A DNA stretch of 64,000 nt, from assembly GCF_002213425.1 (NCBI RefSeq), contig NZ_NJGV01000027.1:1-64000 (forward strand), given 5' to 3'. Shown here in pieces: positions 25,000 to 34,319 of the stretch; within the stretch, counting starts at the first letter, position 1; each line of letters begins with the position of its first letter. Below the pieces are notes generated by a model that saw nothing but the letters and a program-made list of their open reading frames with translations, made no database searches and was not told the origin of the DNA. This DNA is from Herbaspirillum aquaticum. GTDB lineage: Bacteria; Pseudomonadota; Gammaproteobacteria; Burkholderiales; Burkholderiaceae_D. Made by a program: the position numbers and the translations under genes.

Positions 25000-26241
25000 T
25001 CAACGTGCCTTGGCTGCCCCCGGCCACATGCGCACCACCAGGGCCAGCACCGCTGCCACCACGGCCAGGGCCACCACGCCAATCCAGCCCCATTGCGCCA
25101 GGGCCAGGCTGCCCAGGGCGGCACCGGACGCCATGCCGACGAAGACGCCGACGAACAGCACCGCATTGAGGCGGCTGCGGGCACCCGGCTCGATACCGTA
25201 GACGATGGTCTGGTGCGACACCAGCGTAGCCTGCACACCCAGGTCGAAACCGATTGCTGCCAAGGCCAGCAACACCAGTTGGCCTTGCGTGGAGAACCAG
25301 GGCGAAAGCGCCAACGCTGCGAAGGACAGTGCAGCCAGGCTGATCCCCAGGCGGGTCACCAGTTCCGGACCCTTCTTGTCCGAGATGCGGCCGGCCAGGG
25401 GCGCAGCCAGGGCACCGGCAGCACCGGCCAGGCCGAAGGCACCGGCGGCCGCGCTGCCCAGGTGGAAGGGCGCGCCATGCAGCATGATGGCCAGGGTCGA
25501 CCAGAAGGCCGAGAAACCGACCGACAGCAAGCCCTGGGCCAGCGCGGCGCGGCGCAGGGCGCCATGCTTCTTGATGAGGGACCCCAGCGAACCCAGCAGC
25601 GCGCCATACGACAGGTGCGAGGTCGGATGGAAGCGCGGCAGGCCACGCCATGCCGCCACGCCGATCAGGGCGATGCTGGCCGAGGCGCCGACGAACATGG
25701 CGCGCCAGCCGAAGTGTTCGGCCACGAAGCCGCTGACCACCCGCGAGAGCAGGATGCCCAGCAGCAAGCCGGTCATGACGGTGCCGACGATGCGGCCGCG
25801 ATGCTGTTCCGGCGCCAGGGTGGCGGCTGCCGGGATGATGTCCTGCGCCATCGTGGCGGTCAGGCCGATGGCCAGGCTGGCTGCCAGCAAGGTTGCCACG
25901 CCCGAGGCGGCACCTGCCAGCAGCAGCGCCACCGTCAGGATGGCGGCCTTGATGAGGATGATGCGGCGGCGGTCGTAGCGGTCGCCCAGCGGCGCCAGCA
26001 GCAGGATGCCCAGCGCATAGCCGAGCTGGGTCGACATCGGCACCATGCCCACGGCGCGTTCGGAGGCGCCGATGTCATCGGCCAGCACGCCCAGCATGGG
26101 CTGCGAGTAGTAGAGCGAGGCCACGGCCAGGCCGGCGCCGGTGGCCAAGAGGCCGATGAGGCCGGTCGATAGCCCATGGGAATGGGGATGGGAAGAAGCC
26201 GCAGCAGGTGCAGCTGTATGCGTCTTGGGAATGCTGTTCAT
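25000..26241 (-). CDS. MFS transporter (drug/sugar efflux type)
   Basis: 413 aa, 12 predicted TM helices. Loop 2-3 carries the MFS motif GDRYDRRRIILIKA. The repeat in the second half is GRISDKKGPELVTRLG. N-terminal residues 1-25 are His/Ser/Ala-rich and cytoplasmic. It is of the DHA1-like efflux type. Divergent from a LysR gene with a palindrome in between, the common regulator-exporter layout. The substrate is unknown. Confidence 0.85.
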   Translation of the reverse strand: MNSIPKTHTAAPAAASSHPHSHGLSTGLIGLLATGAGLAVASLYYSQPMLGVLADDIGASERAVGMVPMSTQLGYALGILLLAPLGDRYDRRRIILIKAAILTVALLLAGAASGVATLLAASLAIGLTATMAQDIIPAAATLAPEQHRGRIVGTVMTGLLLGILLSRVVSGFVAEHFGWRAMFVGASASIALIGVAAWRGLPRFHPTSHLSYGALLGSLGSLIKKHGALRRAALAQGLLSVGFSAFWSTLAIMLHGAPFHLGSAAAGAFGLAGAAGALAAPLAGRISDKKGPELVTRLGISLAALSFAALALSPWFSTQGQLVLLALAAIGFDLGVQATLVSHQTIVYGIEPGARSRLNAVLFVGVFVGMASGAALGSLALAQWGWIGVVALAVVAAVLALVVRMWPGAAKAR

Positions 26242-26362
26242 GATGGAACCTCGATAAGGTGGGTGTGGGGCCGGCCCGGGAAATCCCTCTCTTTGCCAGC
26301 GTTGGAACGGATTGTCCGCCTCCCGGCTCGCATCTGGTAGTAGCGCCCACGGCAGAATTGTT

Positions 26363-26377
26363 ATACGTTAGCCGTAT
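26363..26377. promoter_or_regulatory. LysR-type box overlapping the LysR start
   Basis: ATACG-TTAGC-CGTAT, a T-N11-A style palindrome between divergent MFS and LysR genes. It overlaps the A and T of the LysR ATG, so binding would block the gene's own start. Confidence 0.5.
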
Positions 26378-27365
26378 GACCAAGCCTGCCGCCCCCGCCC
26401 CGAGCTTTTCCGCTACCGGCCTCACTGACCGCATCGAGCTGATCCAGACTTTCGTGCGCATCGTCGAGGCCGGCAGCCTGTCTGCCGCTGCGGCCCAGCT
26501 CGCGACCACCCAGCCGACCATCAGCCGCCGCCTGCAGGCGCTGGAGCGCTCGCTGGGCGTGCGCCTGCTGCAGCGCTCCACCCACGCCATGAAGATGACC
26601 GAGGATGGCGAGCGCTGCTACGAGCGCGCCAAGGAGCTGCTGGCAGGCTGGGATGAGTTCGAAAGCGAATTGCGCGGCGCCCGCCAGCACGCCGAAGGCA
26701 CCCTGCGGGTGGTGGTGCCGCACGCCTTTGGCCAGAAGCAGCTGATCGCGCCCTTGTTGCAGTTCATGCAACGCCATCCGCGCATCACGGTGGAGTGGCT
26801 GCTGCATGACCGGGCGGCCGATTTCATCAGCCAGGGCATCGATTGCGCCATCCAGGTCGGAGAAGTCAACGATCCTTCGGTGGTCGCCATCCACCTGGCC
26901 GAGGTGCCGCGCATGACGGTGGTGGCACCTTCCGTGCTGCAGGGGCGCGCCCTGCCCCGCCAGCCGGAAGACCTGGCCGACTTCCCGTGGATCGCCATTC
27001 CCGCCTTCTACCGCCGCGAGATCACGCTCACCCATGCCGGCACCGGTGAGCAGCGCCAGGTGGGCTTCCGCCCGCAGCTGGTCACCGACAGCCTGTATGC
27101 GCTGCGCAACATCGCCATCGAAGGCATGGGGGTGGCCGTCGGGTCATCGTGGGTGCTGGCCGAGGATGTGGCCGCCGGGCGCCTGGTGCAATTGCTGCCC
27201 GAGTGGGAGCCGGCGCCGCTGCCGGTGTCGCTGATGTACCCGTATGCACGTTTTTACCCGGCCCGGCTGCGCCATTTCATCGACACCATGAAGGAAGCGA
27301 TGCCCTCCGTGGTGCACCAGGCCGTGGGACGGGGTGCGCCCGGCGTCGAGCCAGGCGCGATGTGA
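26376..27365 (+). CDS. LysR-family transcriptional regulator (MFS-linked)
   Basis: 329 aa from ATG 26376. The HTH is LIQTFVRIVEAGSLSAAAAQLATTQPTISRRLQALERSLGVRLLQRSTHAMKMTEDG (about 21-75) and the effector domain runs from about 105 (GTLRVVVPHAFGQKQLIAPLLQFMQRHPRITVEW). No clear ribosome site precedes the ATG; a TTG at 26358 is an alternative. It likely controls the divergent MFS exporter and itself. Confidence 0.88.
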   Translation: MTKPAAPAPSFSATGLTDRIELIQTFVRIVEAGSLSAAAAQLATTQPTISRRLQALERSLGVRLLQRSTHAMKMTEDGERCYERAKELLAGWDEFESELRGARQHAEGTLRVVVPHAFGQKQLIAPLLQFMQRHPRITVEWLLHDRAADFISQGIDCAIQVGEVNDPSVVAIHLAEVPRMTVVAPSVLQGRALPRQPEDLADFPWIAIPAFYRREITLTHAGTGEQRQVGFRPQLVTDSLYALRNIAIEGMGVAVGSSWVLAEDVAAGRLVQLLPEWEPAPLPVSLMYPYARFYPARLRHFIDTMKEAMPSVVHQAVGRGAPGVEPGAM

Positions 27366-27369
27366 ACTA

Positions 27370-28860
27370 TCAGTCCAGCCGCATGGTCTTGTGGCTGGCG
27401 TAGTGCTGATGCCATGTGAAGGCTTCTGCCAGCAGATGCGGTGTATGGCCACCGGCCTGGCAGGCACGTTCGAAGTAGTCGCGCAGTTGCGGCCGGTAAT
27501 CCGGATGGCAGCACTGTTCGATCACCTTCACCGCCCGTTCGCGCGGTGCCAGGCCGCGCAGGTCGGCCAGGCCCCATTCGGTCACCAGCACGTCCACGTC
27601 ATGTTCGCTGTGGTCCACATGCGAGACCATGGGTACCACGCTGGAGACCGCCCCATCCTTGGCCACGGACTTCGACACGAAGATCGACAGCTGCCCGTTG
27701 CGCGCAAAGTCGCCCGAGCCGCCGATGCCGTTCATCATGTGGGTACCGCCCACGTGGGTGGAATTGACGTTGCCGTAGATGTCGAACTCCAGCGCCGTAT
27801 TGAGCCCGATGATGCCCAGCCGGCGCACCAGTTCCGGATGATTGCTGATCTCCTGCGGACGCAGTACCAGCTTGTCGCGATAGCGATCCAGGTTGGCCAG
27901 GAAATGCGCATACTTGGCCTGCGACAGCGTGATCGAGGAGGCCGAGGCAAAGGCCAGCTGGCCCGAATCGAGCAGGTCGATGGCGCTGTCCTGCAGCACT
28001 TCCGAATACATCACCAAATTGCGGAACGGCGAATCCACCAGTCCGTGCAGCACCGCGTTGGCAATCGTGCCGATGCCGGCCTGCAGCGGCGCCAGCGTAT
28101 GCGGCAGGCGGCCCGCTTCCACTTCGCATTCGAGGAAATGGATCACGTGGCGCGCAATGGCGCGGGTCTCATCGTCCGGCGGCAGCACCGATGAAGGGCT
28201 GTCGGGCGTTTCTGTGAGCACGATGGCCACCACCTTCTCGGGATCGAAGGGAATGGTCGGATGGCCGATGCGGGCGACCGCTGCCGTCAGCGGAATCGGC
28301 TTGCGCTCGGGGCGTGCGGCCGGCAGGTAGATGTCGTGCAGGCCTTCCAGCGCCAGCGGCATGCTGGTGTTGAGTTCGATGACGATGTAGCGCGCCTGCT
28401 CCACGAAGCTGGCCGAATTGCCCACCGACATGGTGGGCACGATCCCTTCTTCGGTGATGGCGGCGGCCTCGATGACGGCGATGTCGATGCGCGAGGGCGT
28501 GCCGCTGCGCAATTGCTCGGCCGTCTCCGAAAGATGCTGGTCGATGAACATGACCTCGCCCGCATTGATCTTCTTGCGCAGCGTCGGATCGACCTGGAAC
28601 GGCAGGCGCCGCGCCAGCAGGCCCGCTTCGGCCATGAGGCCATCGCTGCCATTGCCCAGCGAGGCACCGGTGATGACGGTGAAATGCAGTTCTTCGTGCG
28701 CGGCGCGATCGGCCAGCGCGCGCGGCATGGCCTTGGCATCGCCGGCGCGGGTAAAGCCGCTCAGGCCGATGGTCATGCCGTTGTGGAAGAAGGTGGCCGC
28801 CTGGGCGGCGGACATGACTTTGCCGGCCAAGGCGGGCTGGCGAATGCGCTGGCTATCCAT
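27370..28860 (-). CDS. Acetyl-CoA hydrolase/succinyl-CoA:acetate CoA-transferase family
   Basis: 496 aa from ATG 28860 (GGAG upstream). The frame stays open far upstream only as a shadow of the divergent gene. Family motifs: IGLSGFTRAGDAKAMPRAL, YSEVLQDSAIDLLD (the Glu is the likely CoA-thioester-forming catalytic residue), STHVGGTHMMNGIGGSGDFARNG and VTEWGLADLRGLAPRERA. Members transfer CoA between succinyl-CoA and acetate (or propionate) or hydrolyse acetyl-CoA. Divergent from LysR 29044, its probable regulator; convergent with LysR 26376 across 4 bp. Confidence 0.88.
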   Translation of the reverse strand: MDSQRIRQPALAGKVMSAAQAATFFHNGMTIGLSGFTRAGDAKAMPRALADRAAHEELHFTVITGASLGNGSDGLMAEAGLLARRLPFQVDPTLRKKINAGEVMFIDQHLSETAEQLRSGTPSRIDIAVIEAAAITEEGIVPTMSVGNSASFVEQARYIVIELNTSMPLALEGLHDIYLPAARPERKPIPLTAAVARIGHPTIPFDPEKVVAIVLTETPDSPSSVLPPDDETRAIARHVIHFLECEVEAGRLPHTLAPLQAGIGTIANAVLHGLVDSPFRNLVMYSEVLQDSAIDLLDSGQLAFASASSITLSQAKYAHFLANLDRYRDKLVLRPQEISNHPELVRRLGIIGLNTALEFDIYGNVNSTHVGGTHMMNGIGGSGDFARNGQLSIFVSKSVAKDGAVSSVVPMVSHVDHSEHDVDVLVTEWGLADLRGLAPRERAVKVIEQCCHPDYRPQLRDYFERACQAGGHTPHLLAEAFTWHQHYASHKTMRLD

Positions 28861-28955
28861 GAGAGTGTGCTCCTGCTCGGGTTCTTTAGGGGGTGAGAAG
28901 TGCATCCTTGACGGACTTCTTGCATCTTGTTTGGTCCAAGTATAGGAGCCGGCAG

Positions 28956-29005
28956 GTATGCACTGTATGATTAAAATTCCGCCGTTCCAGTCGGAAAATG
29001 CATAC
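28956..29005. promoter_or_regulatory. Paired GTATGCA/TGCATAC half-sites
   Basis: GTATGCA (28956-28962) and its inverted copy TGCATAC (28999-29005) are 43 bp apart, about four helical turns, between the CoA-transferase and LysR genes. They may be regulator half-sites. Confidence 0.35.
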
Positions 29006-29043
29006 TTCCCCGCCACCCGAAAACACCGCCGAAAGCCGCTGCC

Positions 29044-29943
29044 ATGGACATCCGCGCCCTGCGCTACTTCACCGAGACGGTTCGCCAGGCCAGCTTCAGC
29101 CGGGCGGCCGATGCCCTGCACGTGACCCAGTCCACCGTCAGCAAGATGGTGCGCCAGCTCGAAGACGAGGTCGACGCCCCGCTGCTGGTGCGTGATGGCC
29201 GCCGCCTGCAGCTCACCGATACCGGGCGCGTGGTGTATGAACAGGGCCAGCAGATCCTGGCATCCATGCAGCGGCTGGATGCCGAGGTGCGCGATACCAA
29301 GGCGCTGCGCTGCGGCCGCCTGGAGATCGGCATCCCGCCCATGATCAACATCCTCTGCACACCGGTGCTGAAGGCCTTTCGCGAACGCCATCCCGAGATC
29401 GCCATCGTGCTCAAGGAAGACACCGGCCCGCAGATCGAAGAGCGCGTAGCCAATGGCGAACTGGAAATCGGCATGACGGTGCTGCCCGCCGATCCCGAAC
29501 TGGATCTGCAGACCCTGCCGGTGGCGCGCTACCCCATGTGGGCGGTGGCCCAGGCCGGACGCTTCCAGAAAAACCGCGCCACCCTGCGCTGCCGGCAGCT
29601 CGACGGCATGCCGCTGGTGCTGCTCAACAACGAGTTCGGCCTCACCCGCAGCCTGCGCGGCATGTTCGGGGAATTGGGGATACAGCCGGAGATCGTGGCC
29701 CAGAGCGCCCAGTGGGACTGGCTGGTGGCCATGGCCCTGGCCGGCATGGGGGCGGCGCTGCTGCCGGAACCCTTCATCCACCGCCTGGCCACCGACCAGC
29801 TGCAGGCGGTGCGGCTGGTGGAGCCGGAAGTGCAATGGCAGGTGGCCTACGTCACGCGCGGCGGTGGTTATCTCTCGCATGCGGCGAGGGCATGGATGGC
29901 CTTGAGCGAGGAATTGTTTGCCGGTGGCCGTGTGCGCAGGTAA
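29044..29943 (+). CDS. LysR-family transcriptional regulator (CoA-transferase-linked)
   Basis: 299 aa. The HTH is MDIRALRYFTETVRQASFSRAADALHVTQSTVSKMVRQLEDEVDAPLLVRDGRR (1-54), the co-inducer domain about 90-295 (GRLEIGIPPMINILCTPVLKAFRERHPEIAIVL). It is divergent from the CoA-transferase, which it probably regulates. The inducer cannot be read from sequence. Confidence 0.88.
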   Translation: MDIRALRYFTETVRQASFSRAADALHVTQSTVSKMVRQLEDEVDAPLLVRDGRRLQLTDTGRVVYEQGQQILASMQRLDAEVRDTKALRCGRLEIGIPPMINILCTPVLKAFRERHPEIAIVLKEDTGPQIEERVANGELEIGMTVLPADPELDLQTLPVARYPMWAVAQAGRFQKNRATLRCRQLDGMPLVLLNNEFGLTRSLRGMFGELGIQPEIVAQSAQWDWLVAMALAGMGAALLPEPFIHRLATDQLQAVRLVEPEVQWQVAYVTRGGGYLSHAARAWMALSEELFAGGRVRR

Positions 29944-29987
29944 AGGCGAGATGGCGCAGCAAAGCGCCTCGGTGCAAAAAGCGTCAG

Positions 29988-30004
29988 CATTCCATTTTGG
30001 AATG
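29988..30004. promoter_or_regulatory. Perfect palindrome upstream of the FUSC gene
   Basis: CATTCCA-TTT-TGGAATG (7+3+7) lies in the 29944-30190 spacer, upstream of the FUSC/MscS pair. It is a candidate operator. Confidence 0.4.
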
Positions 30005-30190
30005 GAATCGGTGAATTTAAGTCATGCCATGAATACTTCGGATTCCTATACTGGACTTGCCGATACCTGCCGCCCCTCCTCACTCGTCAATTCGGAACCG
30101 GAATGACGTCTTGACGCAGTGAGTGCGCAGGTGTCGGTACTCTCCACAAGTGCTCCACCCTCCTCCACCTGCCCGCTCCCCAGCACGATC

Positions 30191-32350
30191 ATGCCGCCGC
30201 TCTTGTCGTCGCGATTTTCCGTCCGCTTCTCCGTCCGTTTTTCCCTCTATCGTTTCCTCCTGCTGCACTACTGCCGCCGCTGCCGCACCCGGGTCGAGCG
30301 CTGGCGCCTGCAGTTCCCGCTACGCCACGCCAACCTCTCCGAGGGCCTGCGCGCGGCCTGCGGGGCGGCCGCCATGCTGCTGCTGGGCGAGTGGCTGGGC
30401 AATCCCCTGTTCTCGTGGGCGGCCATCGGTGCCTTCCTCACCAGCCTGGCCGACAGTGCCGGTTCCAATCGCGCGCGACTGGCCTCGATGGGCGGGTTTG
30501 CCCTGGCCTCGACGCTCGGTGGCATGGTCGCTGCCACCGCCGCCGGCTGGCGCGTGGAGGCGGGTTTGCTGGCCATCATGGCCTGCGCCGGCGTGGCCGG
30601 GTTCTCCCGTATCTACGGCGCCGCCGCCGGCCTGGTACTGATGCTGGCCGCAGGCGTGTCGGCCATCATGGCCGATGCCCCGGTAGTGCTGTGGCCGCTG
30701 GCACAAAGCCACGTCCTGATCTATTTCGCCGGCTGCCTGTGGGCGCTGCTGCTGGGGCTGACGGTCTGGCGCATCCACCCCTTCGCCCCGGCGCGCCAGG
30801 CGGTGGCGCGGGCCTATGGCACGCTGGCCGAGCTGGCCGGCCTGGCCGCGGCCACTGACCTGGACGATGCCGCCTATGCCGTCCACGCCGCCGAACTGGC
30901 CGCGCACACCCGCCGCCATGCGCGCTTCGACCTGGCCGCCGCCCATCGCGCGCTGGAAGCCGTGGCCATCGAACGCACCGAGTCGCGCCGCCTGTATGAA
31001 AACCTGCTGGTGCGCCTGGCGCGGGCCGATGCCCTGCTCGATGGCATCACCGTACTGGCCGACCTGCAGCTGACCCATTACCAGCCGCTGCGCGCACGCC
31101 AGCGCAGTGCCCGCGTGCTGGGCGCGATCGCCCGCCAGCTGCAGGCCATGCAGCGCGAGATGCAGCGCGGCGAGGCCATCGCCGCCGATGAAGATGCGCG
31201 CATCATGCTGCGCTTGCGCCAACTGGTGGCCCGCCTGCCCAGCGGTACCGGGCGGCTGCTGCAGCAGCTCGATACCCCGCTGGCGCTGGGCGCCGATGAC
31301 CCGGCGCGCCTGAAGCAGGCCGCCCGCACCGCACGCGAAGAGCGCCGTGGCCTGGCGGCCCTGCTGCACCGGCTGCGTGCACTGGCCCGCAAGGCCGCGC
31401 TGCACGTGCGGGCCGGGTCGGCCGAGTGGCACCACGCCTGGCGTTGCGCGGCCGCAGCGGGCGCGACCTACCTCATCGTGCATCTGCTGGAATTGCCCTT
31501 CGGCTACTGGGCCACCATGGCCACCATGCTGGTCATGCAGCCCAGCATTGCCGAGAGCTGGTCGCGCAGCATGGAGCGCGCCATCGGCAGCGTGGTCGGC
31601 GGTGCGCTGGCCGTGGCCGTCTGCCTGGTGGTGCATTCGCCGCTGGGGCTGGCGCTGCTGGTGTTCCCGTTGACGGTGCTGACCATGGCGCTGCGCCCGG
31701 TCAGCTATGGCCTGTACGCGACCTTCCTCACCCCGGTGTTCGTGCTGGTGGCCGATGTGGGCGGCGATCCGGCGCATGAGCTGGCCAATGCCGCGCTGCG
31801 CGCCGGCAACAATGTCATCGGCGCGCTGGTGGCGGTGGCCGCCAGCTATCTGTTCTGGCCGCGCCGCCAGCAGGCGGACCCGCAGCAGCAATTGCGGACC
31901 ATGGCCCAGCTCAACCTTGCCTACCTGACGGAGGCGCTGGCCGGACGCGATGCGCTGCACGACAAGGCCCGCCTGGCGCAACTGCACGCGCATCGGCGTG
32001 CGGCGTGCGTGGCCAATGTGGAAGCCGGCCTGCTGCTGCAGCGCCAGGCGCGCGAACGCGGCTGGCTGGAGCGCGACCAGGGGCGCGGACGTACCGCCGT
32101 GGCCCTGTCGCGCCGGCTGGCCGCTGCCGCCAGCCACCTGTGGGCGCATCCGCAACCGGCCGAAGCGGTCTTGCTGGAGTGGCTGCGCGCCCTGGCCCAG
32201 GCCCTGCAGGACCAGGACACGGCCACCCTGCACGCCCTCACGCGCAGCCGCCCGGCGCCGGTACAGCTGGCCCAGGCAGCGGCGGTGGAGACGGCCTGCC
32301 TGCTGGTGGCGGCGCTGGAGGCCGGTGCTGCGCCCTCTCCGTCCAATTAG
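30191..32350 (+). CDS. FUSC-family inner-membrane protein (YccS/fusaric acid resistance type)
   Basis: About 719 aa. Two blocks of TM helices (about 45-180 and 425-560 from this start) separated by a large cytoplasmic helical region, with a cytoplasmic C-terminus. The second block has the FUSC core FGYWATMATMLVMQPSIAESWSRSMERAIGSVVGGALAV. Related proteins act as exporters of aromatic acids. The start is uncertain: a GTG at 30119 would add 24 residues; neither has a good ribosome site. It is followed 86 bp later by an MscS-type gene. Confidence 0.82.
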   Translation: MPPLLSSRFSVRFSVRFSLYRFLLLHYCRRCRTRVERWRLQFPLRHANLSEGLRAACGAAAMLLLGEWLGNPLFSWAAIGAFLTSLADSAGSNRARLASMGGFALASTLGGMVAATAAGWRVEAGLLAIMACAGVAGFSRIYGAAAGLVLMLAAGVSAIMADAPVVLWPLAQSHVLIYFAGCLWALLLGLTVWRIHPFAPARQAVARAYGTLAELAGLAAATDLDDAAYAVHAAELAAHTRRHARFDLAAAHRALEAVAIERTESRRLYENLLVRLARADALLDGITVLADLQLTHYQPLRARQRSARVLGAIARQLQAMQREMQRGEAIAADEDARIMLRLRQLVARLPSGTGRLLQQLDTPLALGADDPARLKQAARTAREERRGLAALLHRLRALARKAALHVRAGSAEWHHAWRCAAAAGATYLIVHLLELPFGYWATMATMLVMQPSIAESWSRSMERAIGSVVGGALAVAVCLVVHSPLGLALLVFPLTVLTMALRPVSYGLYATFLTPVFVLVADVGGDPAHELANAALRAGNNVIGALVAVAASYLFWPRRQQADPQQQLRTMAQLNLAYLTEALAGRDALHDKARLAQLHAHRRAACVANVEAGLLLQRQARERGWLERDQGRGRTAVALSRRLAAAASHLWAHPQPAEAVLLEWLRALAQALQDQDTATLHALTRSRPAPVQLAQAAAVETACLLVAALEAGAAPSPSN

Positions 32351-32436
32351 CGGAAACAAAATCCCCCTTCCCTGTTCGAACCGGAAAAGCGCCCCGCACG
32401 TAGCGGATCGACAACACTCTGGATGGAAGGGAACGG

Positions 32437-33564
32437 ATGAGCCTGGATCTCGATTTTCTGTACAACATGAACGAGGGGCCATTGCGCTCCGGCCTGATCG
32501 TGCTGGGCGTGGCCCTGGTTTCGGTGCTGGTGGCCATTCTCCTGCACCGCATGGGGGTGGCGCTGGTGCGGCGCCTGGCACGCGGGCGGCCCTTCACCAC
32601 GACGGCCACCCAGGTCACCTTCAATGCCAGCCGTACCTGCGTGATTCTCTTCATGCTGCGCCTGGTGCTGGCCGGGGCGCCGGACAACACGCCGGGCATC
32701 ACCCGCATCTCCTACCTGACTTCGGTGGCCTTCATCCTGGCGCTGACCTGGTTCCTCATGCGCTGCGTGAAGTCGGTCAGCACCACGGTCATCAACCTCA
32801 ATCCCTATGATGTGGCCGACAACCTCAAGGCCCGCCGCATCCTGACCCAGACCCGCGTGCTCTCGCGCAGCGCCTATTTCATCATCGCCTTGCTGGGCCT
32901 GGCCTTCGTGCTGCTGACCCTGCCCGGCGCGCGCCAGTTCGGCGCCAGCCTGCTGGCCTCGGCCGGGGTGGCCGGCATCGTCGCCGGTATCGCGGCCAAG
33001 CCGGTGCTGGGCAATTTCTTTGCGGGCCTGCAGATTGCGTTTTCGCAACCGATCCGCATCGATGACGTGCTCATCGTCAAGGGCGAATGGGGACGCGTGG
33101 AAGAGATCACCGGCACCTTCGTCGTGGTCAGGATCTGGGATGAGCGGCGCATGATCGTGCCGCTGCAATGGTTCATCGAAAATCCCTTCGAGAACTGGAC
33201 CCACACCTCCTCCACCATCCTGGGCACGGTGTTCCTGTGGCTGGATTTCACGGTGCCGACGGCGGCCATCCGCGCCGAGTTCGAGCGTGTCTGCCAGACC
33301 CTGCCGCTGTGGGACAAACGGGTCTGCGTGATGCACGTGACCGATACCAGTGAGCGCAACATGCAGGTGCGCCTGCTGGTCTCGGCCAGGGATTCGGGCT
33401 CGGCCTTCGACCTGCGCTGCCAGATCCGTGAACACATGATCGGCTTCATCGCCAGCAACTATCCGGATGCCCTGCCCCGCTTGCGTGCCGAGGTGTCGCC
33501 GCGCAACCAGCCGGAGGCGCTCGACACCATCATCGATGGCGCGCCGGGAGAGAAAAGCAGCTGA
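32437..33564 (+). CDS. MscS-family mechanosensitive channel
   Basis: 375 aa. TM helices at about 18-40, 65-85, 95-115 and 145-165. The MscS core is ASLLASAGVAGIVAGIAAKPVLGNFFAGLQIAFSQPIRIDDVLIVKGEWGRVEEITGTFVVVRIWDERRMIVPLQWFIENPFENWT, with the Gly/Ala-rich pore helix followed by the beta domain. The gene lies downstream of FUSC on the same strand, so co-transcription is likely. The family releases solutes on osmotic downshock. Confidence 0.88.
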   Translation: MSLDLDFLYNMNEGPLRSGLIVLGVALVSVLVAILLHRMGVALVRRLARGRPFTTTATQVTFNASRTCVILFMLRLVLAGAPDNTPGITRISYLTSVAFILALTWFLMRCVKSVSTTVINLNPYDVADNLKARRILTQTRVLSRSAYFIIALLGLAFVLLTLPGARQFGASLLASAGVAGIVAGIAAKPVLGNFFAGLQIAFSQPIRIDDVLIVKGEWGRVEEITGTFVVVRIWDERRMIVPLQWFIENPFENWTHTSSTILGTVFLWLDFTVPTAAIRAEFERVCQTLPLWDKRVCVMHVTDTSERNMQVRLLVSARDSGSAFDLRCQIREHMIGFIASNYPDALPRLRAEVSPRNQPEALDTIIDGAPGEKSS

Positions 33565-33573
33565 ACAAAACAA

Positions 33574-33602
33574 AGCGGGCCGCACTTTCGTGGGGCCCGC
33601 CT
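33574..33602. terminator. GC-rich bidirectional terminator (short form of the DUF4148 3' repeat)
   Basis: AGCGGGCCGCAC and GTGGGGCCCGC arms around TTTC. It lies 10 bp after mscS and 55 bp past the DUF4148 stop on the other strand; on the minus strand it is followed by T-rich sequence. It shares the outer arm with the hairpins at 34320 and 35128. Confidence 0.7.
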
Positions 33603-33656
33603 GGAGGGGAATCTGGCGCGCCGGCTGGTCCGGGGCGCCTTTTTTGCGACCGCAAC

Positions 33657-33947
33657 TTATTGATTCGAGATGGAGAGCTCGCCATTGGCGCGGGCTTGGG
33701 CCAGTTCGGCGCGCACTTCGTCACGGCTCTTGGTGGAGGCCACGACCTTGACGTTCTGGTCGCGATCGCTCACCAGCAGCTGGCCATTGGCGCGGGCTTG
33801 TTGCAGCTCGGCGACGACATCGGCGCGGGTCTTGGTGGAGACGAAGCGGGTTTCAGCGGGGTACTGGGCTTCAGCCATGGCAGCGCCAACGGCGGTGGTC
33901 AGCAGCAGGCCGGCAAACAGGTTCTTGGCAATGTTCTTGGTGTTCAT
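33657..33947 (-). CDS. DUF4148 exported protein, array copy 1
   Basis: 96 aa from ATG 33947. The signal peptide MNTKNIAKNLFAGLLLTTAVGAAMA is followed by two DUF4148 units (VSTKTRADVVAELQQARANGQLLV and ASTKSRDEVRAELAQARANGELSI). Nearly the same sequence is encoded at 34434. It has a private promoter region with the shared 17-bp box at 34077. Function is unknown; a periplasmic location follows from the signal peptide. Confidence 0.85.
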   Translation of the reverse strand: MNTKNIAKNLFAGLLLTTAVGAAMAEAQYPAETRFVSTKTRADVVAELQQARANGQLLVSDRDQNVKVVASTKSRDEVRAELAQARANGELSISNQ

Positions 33948-34076
33948 GATGGGTTCCTTTTCAGTGAGAGAGGATGCGCACGTCAACCCGTTCCGGAGGT
34001 GTTGGATCAGTCATCGCGTGCTGTCATCGTGAAACCAAGTTTAGAGAGTCCCACCTCAAAGAAAAAGCCGCAAAAC

Positions 34077-34093
34077 CGGAATTCATTGTTCCG
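34077..34093. promoter_or_regulatory. Shared DUF4148 palindromic box, copy 1
   Basis: CGGAATTCATTGTTCCG, 130 bp upstream of the DUF4148 start at 33947. Near-identical boxes precede the other two paralogs. A conserved CTAAACTTGG (minus strand) downstream could be the -10 region. Confidence 0.6.
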
Positions 34094-34192
34094 TAAAACA
34101 CTAACAATTCAGGATTGCCGGATGCCGCCGCCGACCGGCCTCGCCGTGAGGAGATGCGCAGCTTCCTCCGCGCAGAGATCACGCAGAAAAAA

Positions 34193-34220
34193 CTTAGAAC
34201 GTCTATCGATCGTTTCTAAG
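34193..34220. repeat. Imperfect inverted repeat in the DUF4148 spacer
   Basis: CTTAGAACG and CGTTTCTAAG face each other around a 9-nt centre (one unpaired T). The motif CTTAG also recurs at 34240 and 35035 in the repeated spacers. Confidence 0.4.
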
Positions 34221-34319
34221 ATTGAAGGAACACAAAAACTTAGGAAAATGCGATCGGCAGGTTTGCCGCAGGGATGGTCGCAATACAGGAGACATCATCC
34301 TGCATCGCGTCCAAATGGC

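Noticed and set aside
28861-29880. N-terminal extension of the CoA-transferase frame to 29880
   Set aside because: Extension lies opposite the LysR gene; family start and ribosome site are at 28860.
30320-32581. 753-codon minus-strand frame opposite the FUSC gene
   Set aside because: Antisense shadow with the same Gln/His/Gly-rich signature.
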